Shown: piece after piece, positions 34,991-44,071 of the stretch | Layout of the letters: each line of letters opens with the position of its first letter | How positions within the stretch are numbered: the first letter of the stretch is position 1 | Assembly: GCA_030015575.1 (NCBI GenBank) | Contig: CM057338.1 | Span: 832,466,353 to 832,530,352, forward strand | Length of the DNA: 64,000 nucleotides | DNA from: Agapanthus africanus | Taxonomy: Eukaryota > Streptophyta > Magnoliopsida > Asparagales > Amaryllidaceae | Direction: 5' to 3' | Translations under genes and position numbers: made by a program | The notes under the pieces: generated by a model | Databases searched by the model: none | Told to the model about the DNA's origin: nothing | What the model saw: only the letters and a program-made list of their open reading frames with translations

Positions 34991-36232
34991 GCTAAATGGC
35001 CAGAGGCAAAGCCTCTCCTTCAATGGACTAACAGAGAGCCAATATTTCAAACATAATTGGACTTAGCCCAAACTGGCCAGAAGTCCTCAAATCATCTTGA
35101 ACTGAGCACATCTGCTCTTTCAACCAACTCATTGGTTCAAGGGTACATCTCTGAACTCCTCTGATATTTGTCGTTGTAATCCTTCAACGTCTTCAGAGAG
35201 GTGGCGGGTCCCGACAACCACACATCAACACGGACAGTGGGGTCCTTAAACTCATGGACTTATGCGTCGTTAAACTACCATTGGACCACTATGTCCCTAA
35301 ACTGGCACTGGACCACTATGTCCTTAAACTGGAAATGGACCACTATGTCCCTAAACTGGAACAACAGAGCCCAAACGCTCTTTTGTCGGATCTAAACGAT
35401 CCCGTTAAGTTGATCTTAGTCTCAAATTAGACTAACGTATCCTTAACAACCGTTTAAGTTGATCTTAGCCTCAAATATGGCTAACGTATCCTTAAACCTT
35501 CAAACAGACTTTAGTCCCAAATTGGACTATGGATCACCCAACCAACTTTGGTCCAAGGGTACATCTCTGAACTCCTCTGACACCTGTCATTGTAATCCTT
35601 CAACGTCGTCAGAGAGGTGACGGGTCCCGACGGCCATACATTCAATGGACCACTATGTCCCTAAACTGAAACAATAGAGCCCCCAAATGCTCTTTTGTCG
35701 GATCTAAACGATCCCGTTAAGTTGATCTTAGTCTCAAATTAGACTAACGTATCCTTAACAAACGTTTGAGTTGATCTTAGCCTCAAATACGGCTAACGTA
35801 TCCTCAAACCAAAACCCCAAACCCAAATCTAAGAAAATACGGATTTGAACTAATCCACGTCCTACGGGCGACGACATAAATCAGTCTCCGTATACAATCC
35901 ACGGGCAACCAAAAACAAAACAAACACCCACGACATGAAGTGACCATCTGGAGAAGGAGAAAGTTGTTACTGCGACGCGGTAGCGTAATTAACTGCAGGG
36001 GCTTGCGCCTGCAGGGAAGAGCGTCCCCACAATCAAAAACCCCTCAAACGAGGGGGAATCTGACGAAGTCTGCTACATCGGCCGCATCCGTTTAAACCTT
36101 CGATATATGGTGCCATAAATCAACTTGGCATCTTCGGAGAGGTAGACAGATAGCACCAATTAGCATCTGCCCCGAATCTCAGGCAAGACGTCCATCGCGT
36201 CTCTGGCGCGTCTTTCGGCGGGGAACAGATTC

Positions 36233-36251
36233 TGGCACGCCCGGTGGGACC
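36233..36251 (+). other. Primer-binding site of D
   Basis: TGGCACGCCCGGTGGGACC, five bases after the LTR end. It predicts a primer tRNA whose 3' end includes CGTGCCA. I cannot name the tRNA with certainty. The same site, reversed, flanks the LTR of B. Confidence 0.8.
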
Positions 36252-36278
36252 TTTTCCTCTTTCCACTCCACACTTCAT

Positions 36279-37031
36279 GTGTCGTCTTCGGGAACGAATC
36301 GCGGTTTGTTAATGGTTGCCCTCGGGTTTCAAGTTACTGAGATTTGGTCTCTTGCTTGGTGCAGAAATCAAACAGCAATGGCGTCCAACTGCTCAGACTG
36401 CTCCAAATGCAAATGCAACCGACGCTCCGCCTCACCTGGAGGTATAGCCTATGGGCCTCGAGCGGCCTCCATCTTTGCTATGCCGGTGGAACAAGTGACT
36501 CAGGCTACCACCGGTCTGTTCTTCGGGACCATGTTCCCGCCAGCAAGCCTCACCATTCCAGTGCCCACACCGGAAGCACAAAAGAAGTCGGTCTTCGATC
36601 GGCTCACTGCTACAACGGCCCCTCTTAACGGGTCGTCCAATGTCAAGCCGGCAGCCTCGGTCTTTACCAGGCTGAATCTGAACTCTAATGGGCCTGCCAA
36701 GAAACCCATGACCCCTGACGTGGCCATCGCAAAGAAGACAGCCATCTCCATTCCTGAAGTCATCAAGACGGCTTCTCCTGCTAAAGAGTCGGTCTTTTCA
36801 AGGCTAACTATTCCGGCACCTGCTCCTGCTCGAGGGTCTGTTTTTGACAGATTGAACATCGCCCCTCAAAAGACATCAGCCTTCAAGAGGCTGGCACCAG
36901 TGGCGCCTCATCTAGACAGGGGGCAAGACAAAACCATCCCCATCGCCAAACCAGCCCCAACAGCTCGACACGCTCGACGTCGCCATTGGCGCCGAGTAAG
37001 GAAGGCCGGGGCAACTCCCCCTCTGGGCTAA
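36279..37031 (+). CDS. Upstream ORF of D with repeated SVFxRL motifs
   Basis: 250 codons, starting soon after the primer site. An alternative start is ATGGCGTCC at 36379, just after an acceptor-like TTGGTGCAG. Its notable feature is five copies of a short motif, SVFDRL, SVFTRL, SVFSRL, SVFDRL and SAFKRL, spaced about 20-50 residues in an Ala/Pro/Thr-rich chain. Such spaced motifs suggest short linear binding sites. The C-terminal end is Arg-rich. It overlaps the start of the gag ORF in another frame. Whether it is translated separately or is the N-terminal part of gag in the living family is not clear from this copy. Confidence 0.6.
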   Translation: MSSSGTNRGLLMVALGFQVTEIWSLAWCRNQTAMASNCSDCSKCKCNRRSASPGGIAYGPRAASIFAMPVEQVTQATTGLFFGTMFPPASLTIPVPTPEAQKKSVFDRLTATTAPLNGSSNVKPAASVFTRLNLNSNGPAKKPMTPDVAIAKKTAISIPEVIKTASPAKESVFSRLTIPAPAPARGSVFDRLNIAPQKTSAFKRLAPVAPHLDRGQDKTIPIAKPAPTARHARRRHWRRVRKAGATPPLG

Positions 37032-40000
37032 CCCCACCAGCTCCAACGGTGGAAATCAATGCTGCTGTTCCAACTGGGAACAGCTTTAAACCGCTAAGGA
37101 GGGTACGCAAGAACTCTCCGACTGCTACGCTGAAAAGATCTCCTCCACCTGCGGAGAGTGCTGTGGGAACAAAGCCGGAGCAGCCCCCTCAACGGCTGTC
37201 CTCCAAGATTTACGAGGTCTGGCAACAGGTCCAGGAGTCGGTGATTGATCAAGACTATCTTCGCCGACAGAAAAAGATGAAGATTCGGCAGAAGAAGGAT
37301 TACTCCGTCAGGCCAGAAAAAGCAACAACTACTCGGGTGCCCACTGCGACGGCTCCCTCAACGTCAATCGCTCAAAAGAAAAGGAGGCCGCAAAAAGGCC
37401 CTGTGAATATGGTGAACCGTAAAAGCGCTGAGCACAAACACCCTAAGTCTGGGGGCATAGTAGTGCATACTGTTTATATGGCATCCGGGAAAGAGGACAG
37501 CCGCGCTGCGACGGGTCACCGACCACTCACCCGATCCGTAACGAAAGCCCAAGAACAGCAGCAGAAGCTTCAGGAAATGATGACTGCAATGGCCGCACTC
37601 ACCGGGCCAAAAGAAAGCCCAGAAACATCATCAGAACAGCGTCACGAACAAGAAACTGACACTGACTTCCTACGCAGAGTCCTCGAAAAGAAGGACAGAG
37701 AGGCAGCAGAACAAGCTGCCAACATAAAACAAATGGCGCTTCTCTTCCAAGACATGGTGGGAATGATGTTACAGCCGGACCCTCCAGCTGAAGACCCTCC
37801 GATCATTATTGAAGACAATAAAGAGGAGACATCTAATCCTCCTCCGGCTCATTCAACAGCCAAGGAGGAAACCATTTCCAAAGCTGCACTGGATAACTAT
37901 ATAGCTCAGCAAATACGAGCTCATCAGGCGAATGAAGCGGCCAGCCAAGTCGTCAAAACCGGACGACCCTACCCAAGCTGGTATGACCAAATCAGTTACC
38001 CGCCGGGATATACGATCCCTAAGTTCCACGTATATAAAGGGACAGGGAATCCACATCAGCATGTAGCCCAGTTCAGGGCCTTATGCGGCAATACTGGAGG
38101 CGACGACAAACTGTTGCTTCGCCAATTCGTCGGCAGCTTAGCAGAAACGGCCTCTGAATGGTATTCGGAGCTACCTAATGACTCTGTCAAAACATTTGCG
38201 GAGATGGAGCTACTGTTTACACAAAGATTTGCAAGCGCCAGCGAACGCACCCCGATAACAGCACTGATCAACGCCAGGATAAGGCCAGGCGAAACGTGGC
38301 TTCAATACGCAACACGGTGGCAGAATCTGTGGTCGAAATGCGAACAGCGGATCGAAGAAGCACCTGCGGTAGGCATGTTCGTGGGCACTCTTGATCCGCA
38401 AGCGACCATCTCGCAGTTCATGATGTTCTTCAAGCCAACTACTTTCCAGGCCTTGATCGACAAGTTAGCCCAAATGGATCAGATGGGACATAAACCGTCT
38501 CCTCCAAACCCAGACTCTCGAAATGAGAAAGGAAAAGGGAAAGCGATCGTCGTCGCCAATACTCAACAACGGCCGAGCAATTCAAAGCTGGTTGTTCGCC
38601 AAAGCAACGTGCGTCCACGCCCATCCCTCGAGGAGAGACTGGGACGTCCTTACTCGTTTCCTCAGGATAAAACGAGAAGACTGTTCGAGCTGGCAGTGCG
38701 CAACAGACTCATCAATCTGCCGAGTCCAAAACGTCCGTTGCAACCAGGCGATGTCAACGATCCCAATTATTGCCCTTACCACCAAACGGTAAGCCATCCA
38801 ATCGAGGATTGTTTTGTCTTTAAGGGGTGGATCGAGGATCAGTACCTACAAGGAAAGTTCGCGCTGTCTGAAAAGTGGAAAGTAAACCCACCACAGCCGC
38901 ACACTCCAAAGAAGACAGACGCACCGGGGGCTACTTGTCATGTGATCTCCCACTCATTTACGGACGATGAAAAAACTCCTTGCACTGAGAAACTGGGGGC
39001 AGAGCCTGAGCCGGAATTCGTGTGGCCGTCAGACGAAATGATCGACACTTTTCTAGATGAGATTCGTCTAAAAAGTAAAGCTGATCGGGAGCGCGAGATG
39101 GCCATATTTGAAAAGGCCAAACGCAGGCGAATGGACAAAAGGGTCGAAACACTCCCACCAGATCAAAGTACATCCGCCGCAAATGAAAACAGGATCAAGA
39201 CAAGGAAACGATTCGCCAAAGCCATATCAATAGGGATGAGGCCGCCCTCTTTCAGAGAAAATTCTCCTGGTGGTATACATTTTGATGAAACGGACGTACA
39301 CCCTAACTTCTGTTTATATCATCAGAGGATCGCACATCCTACTGGAGACTGCAACTCCTTTAAGTGTTGGTGGCAAGGATATGTCGCTCATAGACAACAC
39401 GTCAATAGAATAAAGCGGGAAGCTCGTAGACGGCGAAAAAATACGACAAATGAGCATAAAAGAGTTGGCGGCAATTGTCATAGGGACGAGCCCGGAGGAT
39501 CACGAGTTCTCACCTTTGGAAGCGATTCTGACGAAGAAGCCGCCCTCGACCCTCTCTTTAAGGAATTCATTTCTAAAACAAAAGAATTGGAGAGTTGCGA
39601 GAACGTTCAGCCGTACAATCTCACGCTACCCGGAAAGAATCTCGGACCCGCAAACGACGGAGCAAACGAAATGAGAAAGGAAAAGGAAAAAACGGCCTTT
39701 GTTGCCAACACTCAACAACAGCCGAGTAACCCGAGACCGTTTTGTCGTCAAAACAACAAGCCGCGATACCTCAATGAGAAGTTGAAACGTCCTTACTCGT
39801 TTCCCAAAGATAAAACAAAGAAATTGTTCGAGCTAGCAGTGCGCAGCGGGCTCATCACTCTGCCAAATCCAAAACGTCCATTGCAACTAGGTGACGTTAA
39901 CAATCCTAACTATTGTCCCTACCACAGAGTAATGGGTCACCCACTCGAAAATTGCTACGTCTTCAAAAACTGGGTTGAAGACCAATACCAACAGGGCAAG

Positions 40001-40105
40001 TTTGCGCTGCCCGAAAAGTGGAAAGTAAACCCGCCACAACAACATGCTCCGAAAAAGGTGGATATGCCGGGGGCATCATGCTCATTCATAGAGAAAGCCC
40101 CATAG
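36986..40105 (+). CDS. gag: Gag-like polyprotein of element D
   Basis: 1039 codons open. Residues 1-170 are basic and low-complexity. A Gln-rich stretch lies near 190-215. The retrotransposon gag core is at about 325-500, with PSWYDQISYPPGYTIPKF and YKGTGNPHQHVAQFRALCG, then the FxxRFASASERTPITALINA segment. Three cysteine-histidine fingers of pattern C-x2-H-x6-H-x4-C follow, near residues 595, 775 and 977 (YCPYHQTVSHPIEDC, FCLYHQRIAHPTGDC, YCPYHRVMGHPLENC). No protease motif is present between the second and third finger, where element C has one. It is a structural protein expected to form the particle and bind RNA. The true start is uncertain because the upstream frame overlaps. Confidence 0.8.
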   Translation: MAPSKEGRGNSPSGLTPPAPTVEINAAVPTGNSFKPLRRVRKNSPTATLKRSPPPAESAVGTKPEQPPQRLSSKIYEVWQQVQESVIDQDYLRRQKKMKIRQKKDYSVRPEKATTTRVPTATAPSTSIAQKKRRPQKGPVNMVNRKSAEHKHPKSGGIVVHTVYMASGKEDSRAATGHRPLTRSVTKAQEQQQKLQEMMTAMAALTGPKESPETSSEQRHEQETDTDFLRRVLEKKDREAAEQAANIKQMALLFQDMVGMMLQPDPPAEDPPIIIEDNKEETSNPPPAHSTAKEETISKAALDNYIAQQIRAHQANEAASQVVKTGRPYPSWYDQISYPPGYTIPKFHVYKGTGNPHQHVAQFRALCGNTGGDDKLLLRQFVGSLAETASEWYSELPNDSVKTFAEMELLFTQRFASASERTPITALINARIRPGETWLQYATRWQNLWSKCEQRIEEAPAVGMFVGTLDPQATISQFMMFFKPTTFQALIDKLAQMDQMGHKPSPPNPDSRNEKGKGKAIVVANTQQRPSNSKLVVRQSNVRPRPSLEERLGRPYSFPQDKTRRLFELAVRNRLINLPSPKRPLQPGDVNDPNYCPYHQTVSHPIEDCFVFKGWIEDQYLQGKFALSEKWKVNPPQPHTPKKTDAPGATCHVISHSFTDDEKTPCTEKLGAEPEPEFVWPSDEMIDTFLDEIRLKSKADREREMAIFEKAKRRRMDKRVETLPPDQSTSAANENRIKTRKRFAKAISIGMRPPSFRENSPGGIHFDETDVHPNFCLYHQRIAHPTGDCNSFKCWWQGYVAHRQHVNRIKREARRRRKNTTNEHKRVGGNCHRDEPGGSRVLTFGSDSDEEAALDPLFKEFISKTKELESCENVQPYNLTLPGKNLGPANDGANEMRKEKEKTAFVANTQQQPSNPRPFCRQNNKPRYLNEKLKRPYSFPKDKTKKLFELAVRSGLITLPNPKRPLQLGDVNNPNYCPYHRVMGHPLENCYVFKNWVEDQYQQGKFALPEKWKVNPPQQHAPKKVDMPGASCSFIEKAP

Positions 40106-40119
40106 ACCGAAAAGTCAGT

Positions 40120-40550
40120 AAACTAGAGATACGTCTCAAATACGGCGACGGTGGACCGAAACATCCTTAAACTAACAATGGACCGCAATGTCCTAAAACT
40201 TGCAAATGACCGAAACGTCGTTAAACTATTCCCAACCCGCAGCATTTTCAGGCTGACGTGGTAAGTAAAAAAAAACGGTATGTCCATAAGCAAAATGGGC
40301 ACGGATGAAAACCCGAAAGGGCTCCGTGAGTAAAAACAGCAGGGCTACCGGCGAGTGTTCGTGAAAACCCGAAAGGGCGCGACCTCGTTAAAAAAAAAAG
40401 AAAAAAAAAAGGAAAAGAAAAAGAATAAAAAAAACGGTATGTCCATAAGCAAAGTGGGCACGGATGAAAACCCGAAAGGGCTCCGTGAGTAAAAACAGCA
40501 TGGCTACCAGCGAGTGTTTGTGAAAACCCGAAAGGGCGCAACCTCGTTAA
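40120..40550 (+). repeat. Post-gag words: GGAC...GTCC segments and GAAA-capped hairpins
   Basis: 40130-40230 has segments of the type GGACCGAAACATCCTTAAACT. 40255-40550 contains two near-copies of a block with CCCGAAAGGG twice each (near 40312, 40362, 40478, 40531), enclosed by outer arms CACGGA...TCCGTG. An A-rich run of about 55 bases separates the copies at 40388-40440. Noncoding. Confidence 0.75.
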
Positions 40551-40554
40551 AAGA

Positions 40555-41090
40555 CACTTATAGGGTCCTCTCGACCTTGTAAGGAGAAACCACCCGCGTG
40601 AGATCCTTACGACTCACAAGGGAGAAACACACTTAGGGATCCTCACGATTCCTAAGGAGAAATTACACTTGCGAGATCCTCACGACTCGTAAGGAGAACT
40701 CTCTTATGGGACCCTCACGGCTCATAAGATTTGAAAGTCTTAAGTTACAGAGACCTGAACCTGTTCTTAAGCAACCCCCACAACCTTTTTACCCTACAAG
40801 CGGCTCAATACCGGCCCTTGTATACAATCCACGGGCGCGAATAAATATTCCCTAACCAAGTCCCACCCGTGACTGGGGATATGTTCATACGGTGAACAAC
40901 CCTTGTAAGTCCTCTCGACTTATAAGGAGAAAACCCTTTTGTAAGATCCTTACGACTTACAGGGGAACATACACTTAGGAATCCCCACGATTCCTAAGGA
41001 GAAAACACACCTACGAGATCCTCATGACTTGTAGGGAGAAATACCTTTGTGAGACCCTACGGCTCATGAAGTCAAAAGCCTTAGTCGACG
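40555..41090 (+). repeat. Two clusters of constant-loop inverted-repeat words in D
   Basis: Cluster one (40555-40735) and cluster two (40905-41075) each hold five hairpins with loops CTCAC, CTTAC or CTCTC. Arm pairs include CTTAGGGATC with GATTCCTAAG, CTTGCGAGATC with GACTCGTAAG, CTTATGGGACC with GGCTCATAAG, and CTTAGGAATC-like with GATTCCTAAG. Each is followed by AAGGAGAA or similar. GTATACAATCCACGGGC at 40820-40836 separates the clusters. Confidence 0.85.
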
Positions 41091-41119
41091 GGATCCTAAC
41101 CCTGTTCACTAAGCCACCT

Positions 41120-41640
41120 TTGTCCGACATCGACAGAGGCAAATGATGATTCGCTCTTGGCAACATTCCAGTTGTAGCGATGCTGATGCCTAAACCGGTA
41201 TTAAATTTCGAGTCCTTTCATAGCAAATGATGATTCGCTCCTGGCAATATTCCAGTTGTAGCGATGCTGATGCTGAGATTGGGACCAGATTCCAAGTTCC
41301 ACACTCGCGATAAAAAAACAGCGAGCCATACGTGCATACGAAATAGCCGAAATGATGGGGCAACTTGCAATAAAAATCAGCAAGTAAAAAAATGTATGCA
41401 TGAAAAATAGCCGAAATGATTGGGCAACTCGCAATAAAAAGCAGCGAGTAAAAATAAAATAAATAGCCGAAATGATTGGGCACTGCGAAAAATAGCCGAA
41501 ATGATTGGGCAATCGCGATTTTCGCGATATAAAAAGCTGAAATGATAGAGCATCGCGGAAAGAATAAAAAATGATGAAAGAATGAAACTTTTTGCCCTAC
41601 AGGTGATGCTACATCAATCCATGTATACAATCCAAGGGCG
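41120..41640 (+). repeat. Tandem CCGAAATGATTGGGCA units with TTGC/GCAA words in D
   Basis: Two copies of the ATGATTCGCTC segment (41145 and 41227) are followed by four to five units of GCCGAAATGATTGGGCA. Between units are inverted words with an A-rich loop and arms ACTTGC/GCAAGT or ACTCGC/GCGAGT, and one ATCGCG/CGCGAT. It ends with GTATACAATCCAAGGGC at 41623. Confidence 0.8.
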
Positions 41641-41864
41641 CAAACAAAGAAGGAGTCGCACTCCTCCTCCCCAGGTTTCATTAGAAGAAGAAGCCGAATC
41701 TCGACGGGCCACAAATAACTTAGAGATCATCTCAACACTCGTCTCATCACAGCGGACACATCATCAAGCAAAGCGGAACAGCAGCAACTCCCAGTTCCAT
41801 GACTCGGCGATGTACTCCTACAGAGAGTCAAATCCCAACTCCGTGAAATGCGGATATAATCAAC
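41641..41864 (+). other. Spacer before satellite block in D
   Basis: No gene seen. It contains CTCGTCTCATCACAGCGGAC and ATGACTCGGCGATGTACTCC, matching reversed sequence in C at 55290-55480, so it is a shared noncoding part of the family. Confidence 0.6.
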
Positions 41865-42620
41865 AAAATTCCTGGTCACGTGGAACGCGGATAACGTCAC
41901 TCTTTGACCCCGTGGAAAACGTCCAGAGCGGATCCTGGTCCTCGCAGAGCACGGCAGTGAACCCATGTGAAGCATCCAGAGTGGAGCCTAGTCCTCGCCA
42001 AGCACGGCAGTGAACCCGTGTGAAGCATCTAGTGCAAAATTCCTGGTTACGTGGAACGCGGATAACGTCACTCTTTGACCCCGCGGAAAACGCCCAGAGC
42101 GGATCCTGGTCCTCGAAGAGCACGGCAGTGAACCCGTGTGAAGCATCCGGAGCGGAGCCTAGTCCTCGCCTAACGCGGCAGTGAACCCGTGTGAAGCATC
42201 TAGTGCAAAATTCCTGGTTACGAAGAACGTGGATAACGTCACTCTTTGACCCCGTGGAAAACGTCCAGAGCGGATCCTGGTCCTCGCAGAACACGGCAGT
42301 GAACCCGTGTGAAGCATCCAGAGTGGAGCCTAGTCCTCGCCTAACGCGGCAGTGAACCCGTGTGAAGCATCTAGAGCAAAATTCCTGGTCACGTGGAACG
42401 CGGATAACGTCACTCTTTGACCCCGTGGAAAGCATCCAGAGCGGAGCCTGGTCCTCGCAGAGCACGGCAGTGAACCCATGTGAAGCATCCAGAGCGGAGC
42501 CTAGTCCTCGCCTAACACGGCAGTGAACCCGTGTGAAGCATCTAGAGCAAAATTCCTGGTCACGTGGAACGCGGATAACGTCACACTTTGACCCCATGGG
42601 AAACGTCCAGAGCGGATCCT
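41865..42620 (+). repeat. 171-bp tandem repeat in D
   Basis: AAAATTCCTGG begins units at 41865, 42036, 42207, 42378 and 42549, an exact 171-base period with the last unit partial. Each unit is itself built of three related subunits with the CACGGCAGTGAACCCGTGTG core. Short open frames through it are products of the repeat. The counterpart in C has a 170-base period (54251-55270). Confidence 0.95.
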
Positions 42621-43320
42621 GGTCCTCGCATCAACATGGAGTGATCACCACCGCGACATTCGTCTCGATACAGAGGACGCAATGCCAGAAAACGAAGCGA
42701 AGGCCAAATTCCTAGCTTCAACGTCTTAACGACAAGTCATATAAAGCCTGAAAGACAATCGGAGATCATCTCGCACCAAGGCGGAGTGGTCACCACCTTG
42801 ACGTTCGTCTCGATACAGCAGACGCAACATCACCAAAAGGAGCCACGGCAAAATCCCGGGTTCCAAACCTCGACGGTTCACTAGCAACTTAGAGACAACC
42901 ACAACATTCGTCTCGATACAGAGGACGCAATGCCAGCAAACGAAGCAAAGGCCAAATTCCTAGCTTCAGGGTCTTAACGGCAAGTCATATAAAGCCTGAA
43001 AGACTATCGAAGATCATCCCACACCAGCGCGGAGTGTTTATGACTCATCGGGGCTCTCCAAAATGAGCCTAACCTCAAGTAAAAAGCGGTATGGCAAATT
43101 CCTAGCGCTTGCTCTTCCAACGGTCAAACTGCCAAGGAGGATTGCTTGAAGACGTCTTGTCCAGCCCCCGAAGGGATCAGAGACACGGCAGTCGCAGGGC
43201 TACTCAAACAGCACGATTGCCTATCGAGGAATACATCAGCTCATGCGATGGTACGACGGCTAAAACCCTAAGTACCACAGACCCTAACGGACTTCTGTCG
43301 TAAAGAGCAGAGGTTAACTG
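42621..43320 (+). repeat. Second repeat block of D with ATTCGTCTCGATACAG segments
   Basis: Segments around TTCGTCTCGATACAG occur at about 42658, 42806 and 42909. The first and last share about 120 further bases, including GCAATGCCAG and CCAAATTCCTAGCTTCA. From about 43060 to 43320 I see no repeat or gene. Confidence 0.65.
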
Positions 43321-43800
43321 TGACGTTAGGATATTCTTGCGAGATCGGCTCGATCTGTTTCGACACGTGAGGGAAATTGATGTCTTTGCGAGAACTTCTC
43401 GATTCGTCTCGACTCGTGAGATAAAGCCTTAGGCAGTAGGGATTAAAAAACCTGTTTCCTAAGCACTGGGGCCCTGTAAGGAGATCCAAAACGGTCTCTT
43501 GCATACTATCCACGGGTCACACTCTCCAAAGTCGAATCTCGACAAGGAGGGAAACAACCGCTTACGGGTCCTCTCGACTCGTAAGAGGGAAAATTCTCTT
43601 GTGAGATCCTTACGACTTTCAAGAGAAAACATACTTAGGAGTCCTCACGACCCCTAAGGAGAAAATACACCTGCGGGATCCTCTCGACTCATAGGGAGAA
43701 AAGTCTTTATGAGACCCTCACGGCTCATAAAGTTGAAAAGTCTTAGCTGACAGATCCTAACCCTGTCTCCTAAGCCATCACCGCACTGCAGAGAGGCCAA
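43321..43800 (+). repeat. Third constant-loop word cluster of D
   Basis: Words include CTTACGGGTC with GACTCGTAAG (loop CTCTC), CTTGTGAGATC with GACTTTCAAG (CTTAC), CTTAGGAGTC with GACCCCTAAG (CTCAC) and TTTATGAGACC with GGCTCATAAA (CTCAC). It closes with the CTTAGC...CTAAGC hairpin at 43742-43780. Confidence 0.8.
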
Positions 43801-43864
43801 GATAAATTGTCCGCAAAACACATTCAATGAAAAGAGACATACCATTGAGAAGAAAAATGTATCT

Positions 43865-43870
43865 TTTATT
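43865..43870 (-). terminator. Candidate polyadenylation signal of the antisense gene
   Basis: AATAAA on the minus strand about 200 bases after the last open frame of the PMD gene unit. Confidence 0.45.
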
Positions 43871-44071
43871 CATAAACCAAAATGGATACAAAGTACAATT
43901 CATGAAAAAACAAAAGAAAATACTCTCATCTATGAGTATATACAGGAAAAGGGGAAAAGATACAAGTCCTCAAGCCGGCGGGCGATGCAGTAATTTTACC
44001 AGCTCATCGTTCTGTTGCTGAGCCACGGCTTCATGACGCAAGATCTCCAGAAGACGAGCCTCCGCCTGAGC

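Larger units (their letters stand above)
32728..36227 (+). repeat. 5' LTR of element D (3.5 kb)
   Basis: TGTTTCC...GGGAACA, matching 49041-52517. Parts in order: a CACGTG-rich region to about 33140, TATA box at 33463, a transcribed leader packed with inverted words (33540-34990), then from about 35040 a segment homologous (reversed) to the LTRs of B and C, with a duplicated block of about 416 bases offset (35141 and 35557). Confidence 0.95.

Noticed and set aside
40388-40440. A-rich run that could be a SINE or processed-gene tail
   Set aside because: It lies inside a duplicated block of the Tat 3' region, with no target duplication or RNA-polymerase-III promoter beside it. The C copy has T-rich runs at the equivalent place.
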